This document shows positions 53,348-62,497 of a stretch of DNA of 64,000 bases, piece by piece. This DNA is from Erythrobacter fulvus. Lineage in GTDB: Bacteria > Pseudomonadota > Alphaproteobacteria > Sphingomonadales > Sphingomonadaceae. The notes below the pieces were generated by a model, which was given only the letters and a program-made list of their open reading frames with translations, ran no database searches and was not told the origin of the DNA. The DNA lies in contig NZ_JAQQXQ010000007.1 in assembly GCF_028595285.1 (NCBI RefSeq), positions 157,750-221,749 on the forward strand, in the 5' to 3' direction. The translations under genes were made by a program, and so were the position numbers. How positions within the stretch are numbered: position 1 is the stretch's first letter; every line of letters starts with the position of its first letter.

Positions 53348-54334
53348 TCATCCCGCGTCGAATGCCGCCTGCACTGCACCTGCATCGGTGATTCCGTTTG
53401 CCGCCAGAACCATCAGCAGCACCCGTGCCTTGGCCGGGCCAAGCGCGCGAGCGGCGACGAAGCCGTGGCGGTCGTCGTCAACCTCGACATTGCGATCGAC
53501 CAGCCCTTCGTCCACCCGCGTGGCGCGCACCACCGGAACGCCGCGCGCCGCCGCGCGGGCGAGAGCTGCGATCACCACGCCGGGCGCATTGCCCTGCCCC
53601 ATACCGGCCAGCACGATGCCCTTGGCCCCGATGTCGAGCAGCGCCTCGACCGGTTGTTCATCCATCCCCGCGCCCGCCGTAAGGATCGCGACGCGCGGCA
53701 GGCTTTCGGGGAACGGATAACGCGCGCCCTCGCCCGCACGGTGCGGCGGGCCGAACCAGTCGAGCCGTGCCGGTGTGACGCGCGCCAGGGCCCCGCGCGG
53801 AAAGCTGCGGAACGCGTCGATTGCGGCGGTCGCAGCCTTGCGGGCATCGCGCGCGGCGAGCACCGCATCGCCCATCACCAGCATCACGCCGCGTCCGGCG
53901 GCCTGCGGATCGCTTGCCACCTTCACCGCATTGGCGAAGTTCCTCATCCCGTCCGTACCCACCGCATCGGCCGGACGCATTGCGCCCACTAGCACCACCG
54001 GCTTTGTGGTCGGCAAGGTGAAATCGAGCAGGAAGCCCGTTTCCTCGGCAGTGTCGGTGCCGTGGGTAATGATGATCCCGGTGATCGCCGGATCGTTCAT
54101 GGCGTCCGCGCAGGCCGCGTGGAGCGCCTGCCATTCGGCAAAGCCGATATCCTGCGAGCCGATCCGCGCAATCTCCTGCCCCTTCAGCGCGGCATCAAGG
54201 CCGAGCGCGGCAAGCGGCGCCAGCATGGTCTCCAACGGCAAACCGCCTGCACTATATCCGCCGCTGGTGGCCGAACCGGCCGACCCCGCGATCGTGCCGC
54301 CGGTGCCCAGAACAAGAATGCAGGGGGTGCTCAT
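53348..54334 (-). CDS. L-asparaginase (bacterial type I/II)
   Basis: 328 residues with both catalytic triad signatures: ILVLGTGGTIAGSAGSATSG and IIITHGTDTAEETGFLLDF, plus KPVVLVGAMRPADAVGTDG. It hydrolyses asparagine to aspartate and ammonia. No signal peptide is evident, favouring a cytoplasmic enzyme. 20 bp separate its start from the end of... the neighbouring GNAT gene on the same strand. Confidence 0.92.
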   Translation of the reverse strand: MSTPCILVLGTGGTIAGSAGSATSGGYSAGGLPLETMLAPLAALGLDAALKGQEIARIGSQDIGFAEWQALHAACADAMNDPAITGIIITHGTDTAEETGFLLDFTLPTTKPVVLVGAMRPADAVGTDGMRNFANAVKVASDPQAAGRGVMLVMGDAVLAARDARKAATAAIDAFRSFPRGALARVTPARLDWFGPPHRAGEGARYPFPESLPRVAILTAGAGMDEQPVEALLDIGAKGIVLAGMGQGNAPGVVIAALARAAARGVPVVRATRVDEGLVDRNVEVDDDRHGFVAARALGPAKARVLLMVLAANGITDAGAVQAAFDAG

Positions 54335-54373
54335 GGCGCCGCTCCTAGCCGCTGGCAGGCCCCGCGCCTAGGG

Positions 54374-54955
54374 TCAGGATCCATCGAAAGCGGCGAATAC
54401 AGCGGCAAGCCCGGGCACGTCGGATTGCTTCCTGAGCGATGCCAGCGCCTCGGCAATGTCGATCTCCAGCACCGACACGCCCGCCTCTTGCTTCACCCCC
54501 TCGGCCCCCAGCGATCGCGCCAGCGTCAGTGCCGGGCGGTTCTCGGGCAGGATATGGACGATGAATTGCGACAGGCCTTCGCGGGCGCAGTCAAGCAACA
54601 GCACTGCGGTAAGCAGCCGTGCAAGGCCGCGACCGTGATAGTCATCGATCACCGCCACGGAAAATTCGGCCGTATCCGGCTCATCGCTGTCGCGGAAGGC
54701 ATGAACCACGCCCAGTGCTGGCGTATCGGCAAGGTCCGAACGCAGCGCACCCCAGGCGATATGATCGTACCCGTCGACGCTGACCAATGCTCGCAACACC
54801 TGCGGCGGCGCCTCGCGCATGCCGGAGAAGAACCGGAGATAGCGCGATTGCGGCGAGAGTCGGGCGATTCCCGCCTTCAGCCGCGCCTCGTCCTCGCGCC
54901 GCACCCGGCGGATGCACACGGGCGTACCATCATTGAGTCGGGTCTCGATGATCAT
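54374..54955 (-). CDS. GNAT family N-acetyltransferase
   Basis: 193 residues from ATG 54955 (MIIETRLNDGTPVCIRRVRR). Start of a GNAT fold resembling the Pat-type acetyltransferase domain: FSVAVIDDYHGRGLARLLTAVL is the acetyl-CoA loop region and HILPENRPALTLARSLGAEG the C-terminal half. The open frame continues upstream into the region before the tRNA without family features. Substrate unknown; lies upstream of the asparaginase gene. Confidence 0.85.
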   Translation of the reverse strand: MIIETRLNDGTPVCIRRVRREDEARLKAGIARLSPQSRYLRFFSGMREAPPQVLRALVSVDGYDHIAWGALRSDLADTPALGVVHAFRDSDEPDTAEFSVAVIDDYHGRGLARLLTAVLLLDCAREGLSQFIVHILPENRPALTLARSLGAEGVKQEAGVSVLEIDIAEALASLRKQSDVPGLAAVFAAFDGS

Positions 54956-55096
54956 TGCAGCGTCAATCCCGCTGGTGCCAGCCTGTTCCTCTAGCAGCTT
55001 TGTGCCCGATCCGGCAGCGCGGGCGCAGCAGACGCTTGACCGCCGCGACTTCGCCGCTACATCGCACACACTCCAGACGATGGGTCCCGGATACAG

Positions 55097-55172
55097 GGGC
55101 GGTTAGCTCAGTTGGTAGAGCATCTCGTTTACACCGAGAGGGTCGGCGGTTCGAGCCCGTCACCGCCCACCA
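55097..55172 (+). tRNA. tRNA-Val (anticodon TAC)
   Basis: 76 nt with all arms: acceptor GGGCGGT/ACCGCCC, D-arm GCTC-AGTTGGTA-GAGC, anticodon stem TCTCG/CGAGA around TTTACAC, variable loop GGGTC, T-arm with TTCGAGC, discriminator A and encoded CCA (55170-55172). Anticodon TAC reads valine codons. Confidence 0.97.
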
Positions 55173-55176
55173 CACA

Positions 55177-55198
55177 AAACCGCGGAAAAGCGCGGTTT
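55177..55198 (+). terminator. Terminator hairpin after tRNA-Val
   Basis: AAACCGCG (55177-55184) pairs with CGCGGTTT (55191-55198), loop GAAAAG, four bases after the tRNA end. The T-run is only the three T of the stem. Confidence 0.6.
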
Positions 55199-55699
55199 CC
55201 GGATATTTTAGACGATCCAGCCACCAGACCCGCTCAGGTCTGTGTATCCCCCGTGTATCCAGCGAATCTATTCGAAGCGCACAATTCAATAACCGTTTTT
55301 GCGCCGTCATCCACATCATTGCGGATGGCCTACCGATCGTTCGAAAGCGGACATCGCTTCCAATCGGCCTGAGTGGCGGGGTCTGGGACTTTGCTGCCAT
55401 TGAATAGCATCTTGCCGGAAGACTGGTTTCACCAGAAGCGGACACGACCCTGTTGAGCGGCAAAGATTGCAGCTATCTCGTGCCCGCTTCCTGAAATCCG
55501 ACATTCAGGAAGCGCCCCTAATGGCGGTCATGGGAAACGCAGCAGCTGTGGGACACAACGCTCAAGCTGCCCGATCTTCAATGAGGCAGATATGGCGCAG
55601 GGGTATGTAAGACCCACTCAACAACCATCTGCAATATAGTTCCAGCGAAATTGCGAAAGCCTTCACACCCCATCACAGGAGGGCGACCTGAAGACTGAC
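55199..55699. other. Gene-free stretch downstream of tRNA-Val
   Basis: About 500 bp with no convincing gene. It has lower GC than its surroundings, frequent stops and a near-duplicate GTGTATCCCCCGTGTATCC at 55241-55259. The part around 55400-55500 (AGCGGACACGACCCTG, CCGACATTCAGGAAGCG) resembles decayed intergenic repeats. It may mark an old insertion or deletion next to the tRNA. Confidence 0.5.
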
Positions 55700-56128
55700 C
55701 TACTCGCGCAGGAGCGTGGCAAGGCGGTTGAGATATTCGAGCGAATATTGGGTCATCGGCTCAAGCTCCGCCGCGCCGGTCGGTTCGACATGCCAATGTC
55801 CGCGCTCGTCCCTTATGATCCAGCCGCGGCGCGCCATCTGCGCCAGTTTGCGCCTTGCGGTCTCGCGCGGGATGCCGGTGATCTGAGCGATCGAAAAGGT
55901 GTTAAGCGGCGAATAATATTCGTCGCGCTTATCCATCCGGCGAAATTCGGCATAGCTCAGATCATCGGGCATCCGTCCGCGTGGCAACGCAGCCGATCCG
56001 ATCACCGCCATAATCAACGCCGCGTCGAGATCGCCATCGAATGCGGCGCGCAGATGCGTGAGGAACGCGATCAGCCCATCCACGTGTCCCGGCCAGATCC
56101 GGCCAAACCTAGCCTGCGAAATTCCCAT
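55700..56128 (-). CDS. Winged-helix transcriptional regulator-like protein
   Basis: 142 residues from ATG 56128, preceded by GCAGGAG 11 bases upstream. The C-terminal half is a winged helix: NTFSIAQITGIPRETARRKL (helix-turn-helix) and GWIIRDERGHWHVEP (wing). The N-terminal half is helical and may bind an effector or dimerise (HVDGLIAFLTHLRAAFDGDL). A longer form from GTG 56230 is possible. Divergent from the porin-like gene by about 120 bp, so it may regulate that operon. Confidence 0.72.
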   Translation of the reverse strand: MGISQARFGRIWPGHVDGLIAFLTHLRAAFDGDLDAALIMAVIGSAALPRGRMPDDLSYAEFRRMDKRDEYYSPLNTFSIAQITGIPRETARRKLAQMARRGWIIRDERGHWHVEPTGAAELEPMTQYSLEYLNRLATLLRE

Positions 56129-56249
56129 TCTTCGAAACACTCCTGCCCGCCGCGCAGAATAACGCTGCGCCCAAAATGGGCAATGCCCCGCTTGCCAGAA
56201 CCCTTCGCGTAACAAATCCTCGTCACTCACGGGCTTGGGGGAGTAGATC

Positions 56250-57737
56250 GTGCGCTGCAACAAAGCCGAAATCCGGCAATCAACCGGCAGAATTCCGTTT
56301 CTGCCGGTCAAGGCGGCGCTGCTGGCAGCGGCGGCGACGGCAGCCGTAACGCCGGCAATCGCGCAAGACCGCGATCCGATGGTGCTGACCGAGGATGGGC
56401 CGATCACAGTGCGCGGGCACCTGCAGGGCGGCGTCAATGCCGTGGCCGAAACCAACCTGTTCTGGAACCTGTCGGATGCCTTTGCCCCGCAGGAAGGGTT
56501 CGACCCCGATACGCAGTGGCTAGAATTCTATTTCAAACCCGGGGTCAGTTTCACGACCAATGGCGAAGGGCCGGCGCAGGTTTATGGCAAGGTTTCGGGC
56601 GTCGCTTCCTACACCGAGGGCACCGACGGTTTCGATTTCCGGAACCAGGGAGCGATCACGCTCGAAGAAGCCTATCTCGGCTTGAAGTTCGCGGCAGGCG
56701 ATGATCTGGATCTCGATCTTTCGGTCGGCGCGCGCGAGCTGAAGCTGGGCACAGGCATGCTGATCGCCAGCGGCGGATCAAGCGGGTTCGAACTCGGCGC
56801 GCTCAAGTTCGGGCCGCGCAAGGCGTGGGACATGTCGGTGATCGGCCGCGTCACCACCGGCGGAACCAGCATCACCGGGTTCTTCCTCAACCCCAACGAA
56901 CGTCCGGTCATCGACAACAAGAACCGTCTTTACGGGGCAGACCTGCGCCATGATTTCGAAAGCGGCGGCTTTGTCGGCGGCAGTTTCATCGCGGTAACGC
57001 GCAGCGGCACGCCCTACATCCAGGCCGCGCCGGGAGGGATCGGCGCGCCGACCTTTATCCCGGGCGGACGCGACGGTGCCAACACGGTCAATTTCTACGC
57101 GCGCACCGGCAAGCTTCAGGGCGCGCTGGAAAACTGGCTGTTCGCGATCGACGGTGCCTACCAGTGGAACAACCGGATCGACCAGTCGGCATGGGCCGGA
57201 CGGGTGCAGGTTGGCTACACCTTCGCGAACGCGAAATGGCGCCCCTCGATCACTTACAGCTACCAGACCTTTTCGGGTGACGATCCCGATACGCCCGAAC
57301 TCGAACGCTTCGATCCGCTGTTCTACGAAGGATCGCCAAGCGCATGGTCAACCGGTTCCAAGTCATCGATGGTGTTCATCAATTCGAACGTGCGCGCTCA
57401 CGGCGTTGCCTTGCGGGTGCAGCCATCGCCCAAGGACACGCTGACGCTGCGCTATAACAGCATCGATGCCAACGAACTGCGCAGCCCGCTGCAATTCGGA
57501 CAGGCCGAGCGGGTCGATTTCGGGAACGGCGGCGATCTTGCTAACGTGGTCGCAGGGGTGACTGCGTCGCACGTGTCGGACGACCTGTTCCTTGAATACA
57601 GCAGGATCATCACCCGCAACCTGTTCCTCACCGCCGGTCTGAGCGTGTCCGAACCGGGTGAAGGGATCGAGAATGTCGTACCGGGCGGTGTGCCCGCATG
57701 GACCGGAGGATTCGTCAATGTCGTCTTCAATTTCTAG
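56250..57737 (+). CDS. Outer-membrane beta-barrel protein (alginate-export/porin-like)
   Basis: 495 residues from GTG 56250 with a signal peptide ending TPAIAQ. The mature part shows alternating amphipathic strands (LQGGVNAVAETNLFW, AKWRPSITYSYQTF) and ends in VNVVFNF, the C-terminal Phe expected of outer-membrane proteins. The layout resembles the alginate-export/OprE-like porin family. The substrate is unknown. Its last 20 bases overlap the start of the hydrolase gene, which suggests coupled translation. Confidence 0.78.
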   Translation: MRCNKAEIRQSTGRIPFLPVKAALLAAAATAAVTPAIAQDRDPMVLTEDGPITVRGHLQGGVNAVAETNLFWNLSDAFAPQEGFDPDTQWLEFYFKPGVSFTTNGEGPAQVYGKVSGVASYTEGTDGFDFRNQGAITLEEAYLGLKFAAGDDLDLDLSVGARELKLGTGMLIASGGSSGFELGALKFGPRKAWDMSVIGRVTTGGTSITGFFLNPNERPVIDNKNRLYGADLRHDFESGGFVGGSFIAVTRSGTPYIQAAPGGIGAPTFIPGGRDGANTVNFYARTGKLQGALENWLFAIDGAYQWNNRIDQSAWAGRVQVGYTFANAKWRPSITYSYQTFSGDDPDTPELERFDPLFYEGSPSAWSTGSKSSMVFINSNVRAHGVALRVQPSPKDTLTLRYNSIDANELRSPLQFGQAERVDFGNGGDLANVVAGVTASHVSDDLFLEYSRIITRNLFLTAGLSVSEPGEGIENVVPGGVPAWTGGFVNVVFNF

Positions 57738-59058
57738 GCTGGCCCTTGCTTCGACGCTGGCATTGACCGCCGCGCTGCTGCCCGCCGCCGGCGCGGCACA
57801 GCAGGCACCGCTTTCGGCGCAGGAATCCGATCCGCGGGTGATGGGCTGGATGCAGGGCTTCCCGCCGCCGGCCGACAAGATCATCACCCAGCCGGATTCG
57901 GTCTATTTCAGCTTCCCCAAACTGCGCTGGTCGGTGTGCCACCTGCGCGAATTCCTGCCGACCGAGGAGATCAGCCGCGGCACGGGCGCGCCGGTGCCCC
58001 TGCCCTATCTCTCGCCCAGCGCCTTTGCCGACGAGCGGGCGAAAATCGACGCGCTCACCTTCATGCCGATCGGCAGCACCACGCCGATGACGTGGGAGCA
58101 ATCGCTCTACGCCAATTACACCGACGGCATCCTTGTGCTGCACAAGGGCAAGGTCGTCTACGAACGCTATTTCGGCTGTCTGGACGAGGACGGAAAGCAC
58201 GCGGCAATGTCGATGACCAAGTCGGTTACCGGCCTGCTGGCGCAGATCCTTGTGGCCGAGGGCAAGCTGGACGAGACCAAGCGCGTGCGCGACATCATCC
58301 CGGAAATCGGCAACAGCGCCTTTGCCAGCGCAACCATCCGCCAGGTGATGGATATGACGACCGGGGTCAAATATTCGGAAAACTATTCCGATCCCAATGC
58401 CGATATCTGGCTCTATTCCAAGGCTGCCAGCCCGCTGCCCAAGCCCGAGGGCTATTCCGGCCCAGACGGTTACTGGGAATATCTCCAGCAGGTCGCGCCC
58501 GAGGGCAAGCACGGCGACGCCTTCCACTACAAGACGATCAATTCAGACATGCTCGGCTGGATCATCTCGCGCGTCAGCGGCAAGTCGGTGACCGAGCTGG
58601 CCTCGGAACGGCTGTGGCGGCGCATGGGGGCCGAACAGGACGCCTATCAGACGGTTGACGGCAAGGGCGTGCCTTTCGCCGGCGGCGGCATCTCGGCGGG
58701 CTTGCGCGATCTGGGGCGGCTGGGCCAACTGATGCTGAACAAGGGCGAGATCAATGGCGAGCGGCTGTTCCCGGCGGCCGTTGCCGAGCGCATCGCCAAG
58801 GGCGGCGATCCGGCCAAGTTTGCCGGGTTCCCGACCATTCCCGGCGGCAGCTACACCAGCCAGTGGTGGGTGTTCCATAACAAGCACGGCGCCTATGCCG
58901 CGCGCGGCGTGCACGGGCAGACGATCTATGTCGATCCGACCGCGGAAATGGTGCTGGTGCGGTTCGCCTCGTTCCCGGCTGCACAGAACGGCCGGATCGA
59001 TCCGACCTCGCTACCGGCCTACCAGGCGCTGGCCGAATATCTGATGACGAAGGACTGA
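57718..59058 (+). CDS. Secreted serine hydrolase, beta-lactamase/NylB-like fold
   Basis: 446 residues with a signal peptide ending GAAQQA. Catalytic SxxK in AAMSMTKSVTGLLAQIL, a YSENYSD Tyr motif and GVHGQTIYVDP-like third motif near the C-terminus (HGQTIYVDPTAEM). This class C beta-lactamase-like group includes esterases and 6-aminohexanoate-dimer hydrolases; the substrate cannot be set. The start lies inside the end of the porin gene, so the two probably act together at the cell surface. Confidence 0.87.
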   Translation: MSSSISRLALASTLALTAALLPAAGAAQQAPLSAQESDPRVMGWMQGFPPPADKIITQPDSVYFSFPKLRWSVCHLREFLPTEEISRGTGAPVPLPYLSPSAFADERAKIDALTFMPIGSTTPMTWEQSLYANYTDGILVLHKGKVVYERYFGCLDEDGKHAAMSMTKSVTGLLAQILVAEGKLDETKRVRDIIPEIGNSAFASATIRQVMDMTTGVKYSENYSDPNADIWLYSKAASPLPKPEGYSGPDGYWEYLQQVAPEGKHGDAFHYKTINSDMLGWIISRVSGKSVTELASERLWRRMGAEQDAYQTVDGKGVPFAGGGISAGLRDLGRLGQLMLNKGEINGERLFPAAVAERIAKGGDPAKFAGFPTIPGGSYTSQWWVFHNKHGAYAARGVHGQTIYVDPTAEMVLVRFASFPAAQNGRIDPTSLPAYQALAEYLMTKD

Positions 59059-59077
59059 CCGCCGGGAGGGCGAAACC

Positions 59078-60415
59078 ATGATCACCGGCAGGCTGTTACG
59101 CGCGCTGGCAATATTTGTGCTGGCGCTGCTGGCAGGGCCGGTTCTGGCGCAGGAGGCGGCGCCCTCGCCATCGGTCGAAACAGTCGAAGCGCAGACAGGC
59201 GACGAGCCTTCTGAGGCCGTGGCCAGCGCGGCACGCGTCACCGATCCGGACGTGACGCAGGGCGAACTGGCGCATTTGCTGATCCCCCTGACCAAGCCCG
59301 AGCTTGCCGAAGTCACCGATAGCTGGCTCGCCAATGTCCGCGCTGCGACGCAGGAAATCGCCGACCTGCAAGCCGAGATCAAACGCAATCCCGCCAAGCC
59401 GGGCGACCCGCGCTTTAGCCGTCTGGCGCGCATGGTGGAGCACCGCGCGGGCCTGCTTTCGAGGTATTCGATGGCGGTCGATTCCTTCGAACGCAAAGGC
59501 GGCGATCCCGCGCGCGTGGCGGACCTTCGCGCCTATCGCGAGGCGGTGCTGTTCGAGGAGACCGCGCAGGCCGGCACCGGCGCGCTGGCCGGGGCGCTGC
59601 TGACCTGGGCTGGCCGGTCCGACGGCGGAGTGGCGCTGCTCAAGCGGATCGGTATCGCGTTGCTGGCTTTGGTGGCCATCGTGCTCGTCGCGCGCTTCGT
59701 GCGCGGCTTCGCGCATGTCTGGCTGGGACGTTTCTCGCAGCTTTCGCGGCTGCTCCAGAACTTCATCGCGATGCTGTTCTTTTGGCTGTTCATCGTCATC
59801 GGGCTGTTGCTGGTGCTGGCCTCGATCGATGTCGACGTTACCCCGATCTTCGCGCTGATCGGCGGAGCAAGCTTCATCCTTGCCTTCGCCTTTCAGGACA
59901 CGCTTGGCAACCTCGCAAGCGGGCTGATGATCCTCGTCAACCAGCCCTTCGACGAGGGCGACTATATCGATGTCGGCGGGGTAAGCGGGACAGTGCAGAA
60001 TGTGAGCATCGTCGCCACCACCATCGCCACCGCGGACAACAAGATCATCGTCGTGCCCAACCGCAATGTCTGGGGCAACGTGATCGTCAATGCCTCGGCC
60101 AGCGACATCAGGCGGGTCGATCTGGTATTCGGTGCGTCCTACGACGACCCGATCCAGCAGGTGCTCGACACGATCAATCAGGTCGTTGCCGCGCATCCGA
60201 AGATCCTCGCCGAGCCCGCCACCCAGGTCGCAGCGAACGAGCTCGGTGACAGCGCGGTCAGCTATGTCTGCCGCCCGTGGGTCAAGGCCGGAGACTACCT
60301 CGAAGTCTACTGGGATCTTACCCGGCAGGTGAAGGAAGCCTTCGACGCGCAGGGACTGACCATGCCCTACCCGACGCAGGAAGTGCGCATCAAAGGCGCA
60401 TTGCCGGCGCGCTAG
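59078..60415 (+). CDS. Mechanosensitive ion channel (MscS family)
   Basis: 445 residues: signal peptide (ending VLAQEAA), a periplasmic helical region of about 150 residues, three membrane helices (IGIALLALVAIVLVARFV; AMLFFWLFIVIGLLLVLASI; TPIFALIGGASFILAFAF) and the MscS beta domain signature QDTLGNLASGLMILVNQPFD, GDYIDVGGVSGTVQNVSIV, VVPNRNVWGNVIVN. It releases osmolytes under membrane tension. GGGAGGG precedes the ATG. Convergent with the next gene by a four-base overlap. Confidence 0.92.
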   Translation: MITGRLLRALAIFVLALLAGPVLAQEAAPSPSVETVEAQTGDEPSEAVASAARVTDPDVTQGELAHLLIPLTKPELAEVTDSWLANVRAATQEIADLQAEIKRNPAKPGDPRFSRLARMVEHRAGLLSRYSMAVDSFERKGGDPARVADLRAYREAVLFEETAQAGTGALAGALLTWAGRSDGGVALLKRIGIALLALVAIVLVARFVRGFAHVWLGRFSQLSRLLQNFIAMLFFWLFIVIGLLLVLASIDVDVTPIFALIGGASFILAFAFQDTLGNLASGLMILVNQPFDEGDYIDVGGVSGTVQNVSIVATTIATADNKIIVVPNRNVWGNVIVNASASDIRRVDLVFGASYDDPIQQVLDTINQVVAAHPKILAEPATQVAANELGDSAVSYVCRPWVKAGDYLEVYWDLTRQVKEAFDAQGLTMPYPTQEVRIKGALPAR

Positions 60416-61248
60416 AACCTGTAGGCGAAGCCAATCAGCGGGCCGGTGATCGTGATGTCCAGATCGATCGGCGCGCCGTTGCCGATGGCAGGGCTCTTGC
60501 GATCGACGCTCAGCGTCTTCCAGACAAGCTGGAACGAGGCCTTGTCCGAAAGCGAATAGCTCGCGCCTGCGACCGCGTTCCAGCTGAAGTCCGATCCGGC
60601 ACCGAAGCCGCCGATGTCGCCCTGGAACAGCAGTTTCCATTTGCGCGAGACTTCGTGCTGGTAACGCGCGCCGATAATCGGATCGACCCATTCGTCGCCG
60701 GTCACGATGGTGTCGTCGAAAAAGAAGGTTTCGATTGCAATAGCCACATCGGCGTCCCAGCGCCGGATGCCGCCATAAATGTCGAGCGCGTGGCGATCGA
60801 GATCGATCCGTCGCACAATCGCGAGCTCGTGAACCTCGGCATCGATATCGGCATCGACATTGCCGATCACGATATCGACCCCGGTGCCCAGATTGGCAAA
60901 GATGTAATCGGTCGCAAGACCCCAACCCGACTTGTGGCGCACCTCTCCGTGGATAAGCCCGCCGAACTCGAACACGTCGAGCAGGTCCCCGGCATCGAGC
61001 CGGAAGTCGAGACCCTGCGCGGAGGTTCCGATCTTGCCGGTTACCATGGGCACCCAGACATAGGGGCTGACGATGACGGTAAAGTCGTCTTCCTTCTGCT
61101 GCGCGGGAGGCGCCACCACTGGCGCTGCTTCCTCGGTCCCTACAAGAACCGCTGCTCCGGCCGCGTCGGCAGCCGGAGCAGTCTGTGCATCAGCAGGAAG
61201 CGGTGCGGCTGCCAGCAACGCGGCAGGCAGCATCGGCAATGCGCTCAA
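60412..61248 (-). CDS. Outer-membrane protein of unknown function
   Basis: 278 residues from TTG 61248 (or ATG 61233) with a signal peptide (cleavage near PLPADA). The mature chain has repeated amphipathic beta strands (GVDIVIGNVDADIDAEVHEL, FSWNAVAGASYSLSDKASFQ) and ends in GFAYRF, a typical barrel end. Function unknown. The stop overlaps the mscS stop on the other strand; the start overlaps the stop of the Arg/Glu-rich gene (TTGA). Confidence 0.8.
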   Translation of the reverse strand: MSALPMLPAALLAAAPLPADAQTAPAADAAGAAVLVGTEEAAPVVAPPAQQKEDDFTVIVSPYVWVPMVTGKIGTSAQGLDFRLDAGDLLDVFEFGGLIHGEVRHKSGWGLATDYIFANLGTGVDIVIGNVDADIDAEVHELAIVRRIDLDRHALDIYGGIRRWDADVAIAIETFFFDDTIVTGDEWVDPIIGARYQHEVSRKWKLLFQGDIGGFGAGSDFSWNAVAGASYSLSDKASFQLVWKTLSVDRKSPAIGNGAPIDLDITITGPLIGFAYRF

Positions 61249-61709
61249 TCGTCGTCATCCGCATTGGCAATGGCTGCCACCACCCCGACGACCGCAGCGC
61301 CCACTAGCAGGCCCGGCAGGATATTGCCGTCCTTGTCGCGCCGAGAGTAATAACGCCGTTCGTAGTCGTTGCGGTTCCAGTACCGACCGTCGCGGTACCA
61401 GCGGTCATTCCCGCGGTACCAGCGGTCGCGATAGGCCTCGCGGATCTCGCGGCTGACTTCGCGCCGGGCCTCGCGACGTTCGCGTGCGACCTCGCGATTG
61501 GCTTCGCGATACTCACGCTCGGCACATGCGCGGGTCTTACATTGCAGGATCTCGCGCGCGCCTTCCGCACGCTCTCGCGCGACTTCGCGATTGGCTTCGC
61601 GGATTTCCCGCCGGATTTCCCAGCTCTGGGCACTGGCGGCCGAGGGAATGGCAATCGTGGCGGCCAGACCGCAGGCGAAAAGCGGGAGGAACCGCAATGC
61701 TCTGCGCAT
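61245..61709 (-). CDS. Exported Arg/Glu-rich repeat protein
   Basis: 154 residues from ATG 61709 with a signal peptide ending SAASA. Residues about 30-95 are built of short, repeated helical units such as REIREANREVARERAEGARE and YREANREVARERREARREVS, followed by a Tyr/Arg/Asp-rich stretch (RDRWYRGNDRWYRDGRYWNR) and a hydrophobic C-terminal helix (LLVGAAVVGVVAAIA). Two cysteines (CKTRAC) may form a disulfide. The DNA shows the same repeats. Function unknown; coupled to both neighbours by short overlaps. Confidence 0.75.
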   Translation of the reverse strand: MRRALRFLPLFACGLAATIAIPSAASAQSWEIRREIREANREVARERAEGAREILQCKTRACAEREYREANREVARERREARREVSREIREAYRDRWYRGNDRWYRDGRYWNRNDYERRYYSRRDKDGNILPGLLVGAAVVGVVAAIANADDDD

Positions 61710-62113
61710 CACTTGACCCCTCCCGCCGCCGCGCGGTGCCTCGCCACGCGAAGCTCGTAATTCTTCATCACCTCGACGCATTCGTCGGTGCTCACTTCAA
61801 GCGAGGTGCCGTAGCCGAAAGCCGAGGAAAACAGGAACGCACGATCAATGCCGAACAGCCGCGTGATCGAACCGTTGAGGTCAAGCACTTCGCGTTCCAG
61901 CGCGGCCTGCTGCTCGTCCACCACGCACCCGCGGGCGAGGCCTGCAAGATAGCCGAACCGCTTGAGCGCATCGTCGAGCCGCTCCTCGCCATCGGCCGAT
62001 GCCGCCTGTGCCGTGCCGCTTTCAGCCGAGGCATCCTTTTGCGCCGCAATCCCCGGCGCTGCGAGTGCCAGCAAGCCGCAACACGCCGCGAAGTGCAGAT
62101 GAACCTTGATCAT
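61709..62113 (-). CDS. Secreted protein of unknown function
   Basis: 134 residues from ATG 62113, with GGGAGGGAAT directly upstream as ribosome-binding site. Signal peptide ending APGIAA; mature part acidic then helical (RLDDALKRFGYLAGLARGCV, LEREVLDLNGSITRLFGID) with two Cys. No family recognised. First gene of the three-gene leftward set ending in the outer-membrane protein. Confidence 0.72.
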   Translation of the reverse strand: MIKVHLHFAACCGLLALAAPGIAAQKDASAESGTAQAASADGEERLDDALKRFGYLAGLARGCVVDEQQAALEREVLDLNGSITRLFGIDRAFLFSSAFGYGTSLEVSTDECVEVMKNYELRVARHRAAAGGVK

Positions 62114-62497
62114 ATTCCCTCCCGTGAATGTCGTCCCACGGCGAAAGATATGCTGATGGACCCGGCATTTCATCAGCCAGCGCGCCCATTTTGGGCTGTG
62201 ACGCTTAATGAAGGGGCGAGACTCCGATATTGGCACTTCCCCACGCATCTGCAGCCATAAGCGGGATAGGAGCGCGACCCTGAAAACGGAATATCGGCTT
62301 CGGGCGGAATCGGACATTCAACCTGTCACCGGGAACGACCGCCTTTGGGTCGGAAGCTGTCACCACTTAGATCGGACCGCGAACGGCGGCTCTTGCGGGT
62401 TCTGCCCCTCGAGAGCTGCCATTATGAAACTGACCCGAAACGCGTCATCTGGTCCGCTACCCTTGTCATAGGCGTGCATTTTTTGCATCGTCACACG
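62114..62497. other. Intergenic region with divergent promoters and a repeat-like segment
   Basis: 384 bp between divergent genes, with no convincing gene. The part around 62335-62365 (GACCGCCTTTGGGTCGGAAGCTGTC) resembles a class of intergenic repeat in which the text GGGTCGGAAGC recurs (from memory). No clear operator was seen. Confidence 0.4.

Noticed and set aside
55112..55372. Plus-strand frame of 86 codons starting within tRNA-Val
   Set aside because: It begins inside the tRNA and continues into gene-free DNA with no features.
54963..55463. Minus-strand frame of 166 codons across tRNA-Val
   Set aside because: It contains the familiar antisense-tRNA reading (AVTGSNRRPSRCKRDALPTE), a known spurious prediction.
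62345..62497. Upstream extension of the PDZ-SHOCT frame
   Set aside because: The first 51 codons have no signal peptide or homology and precede a clear signal peptide at 62498.
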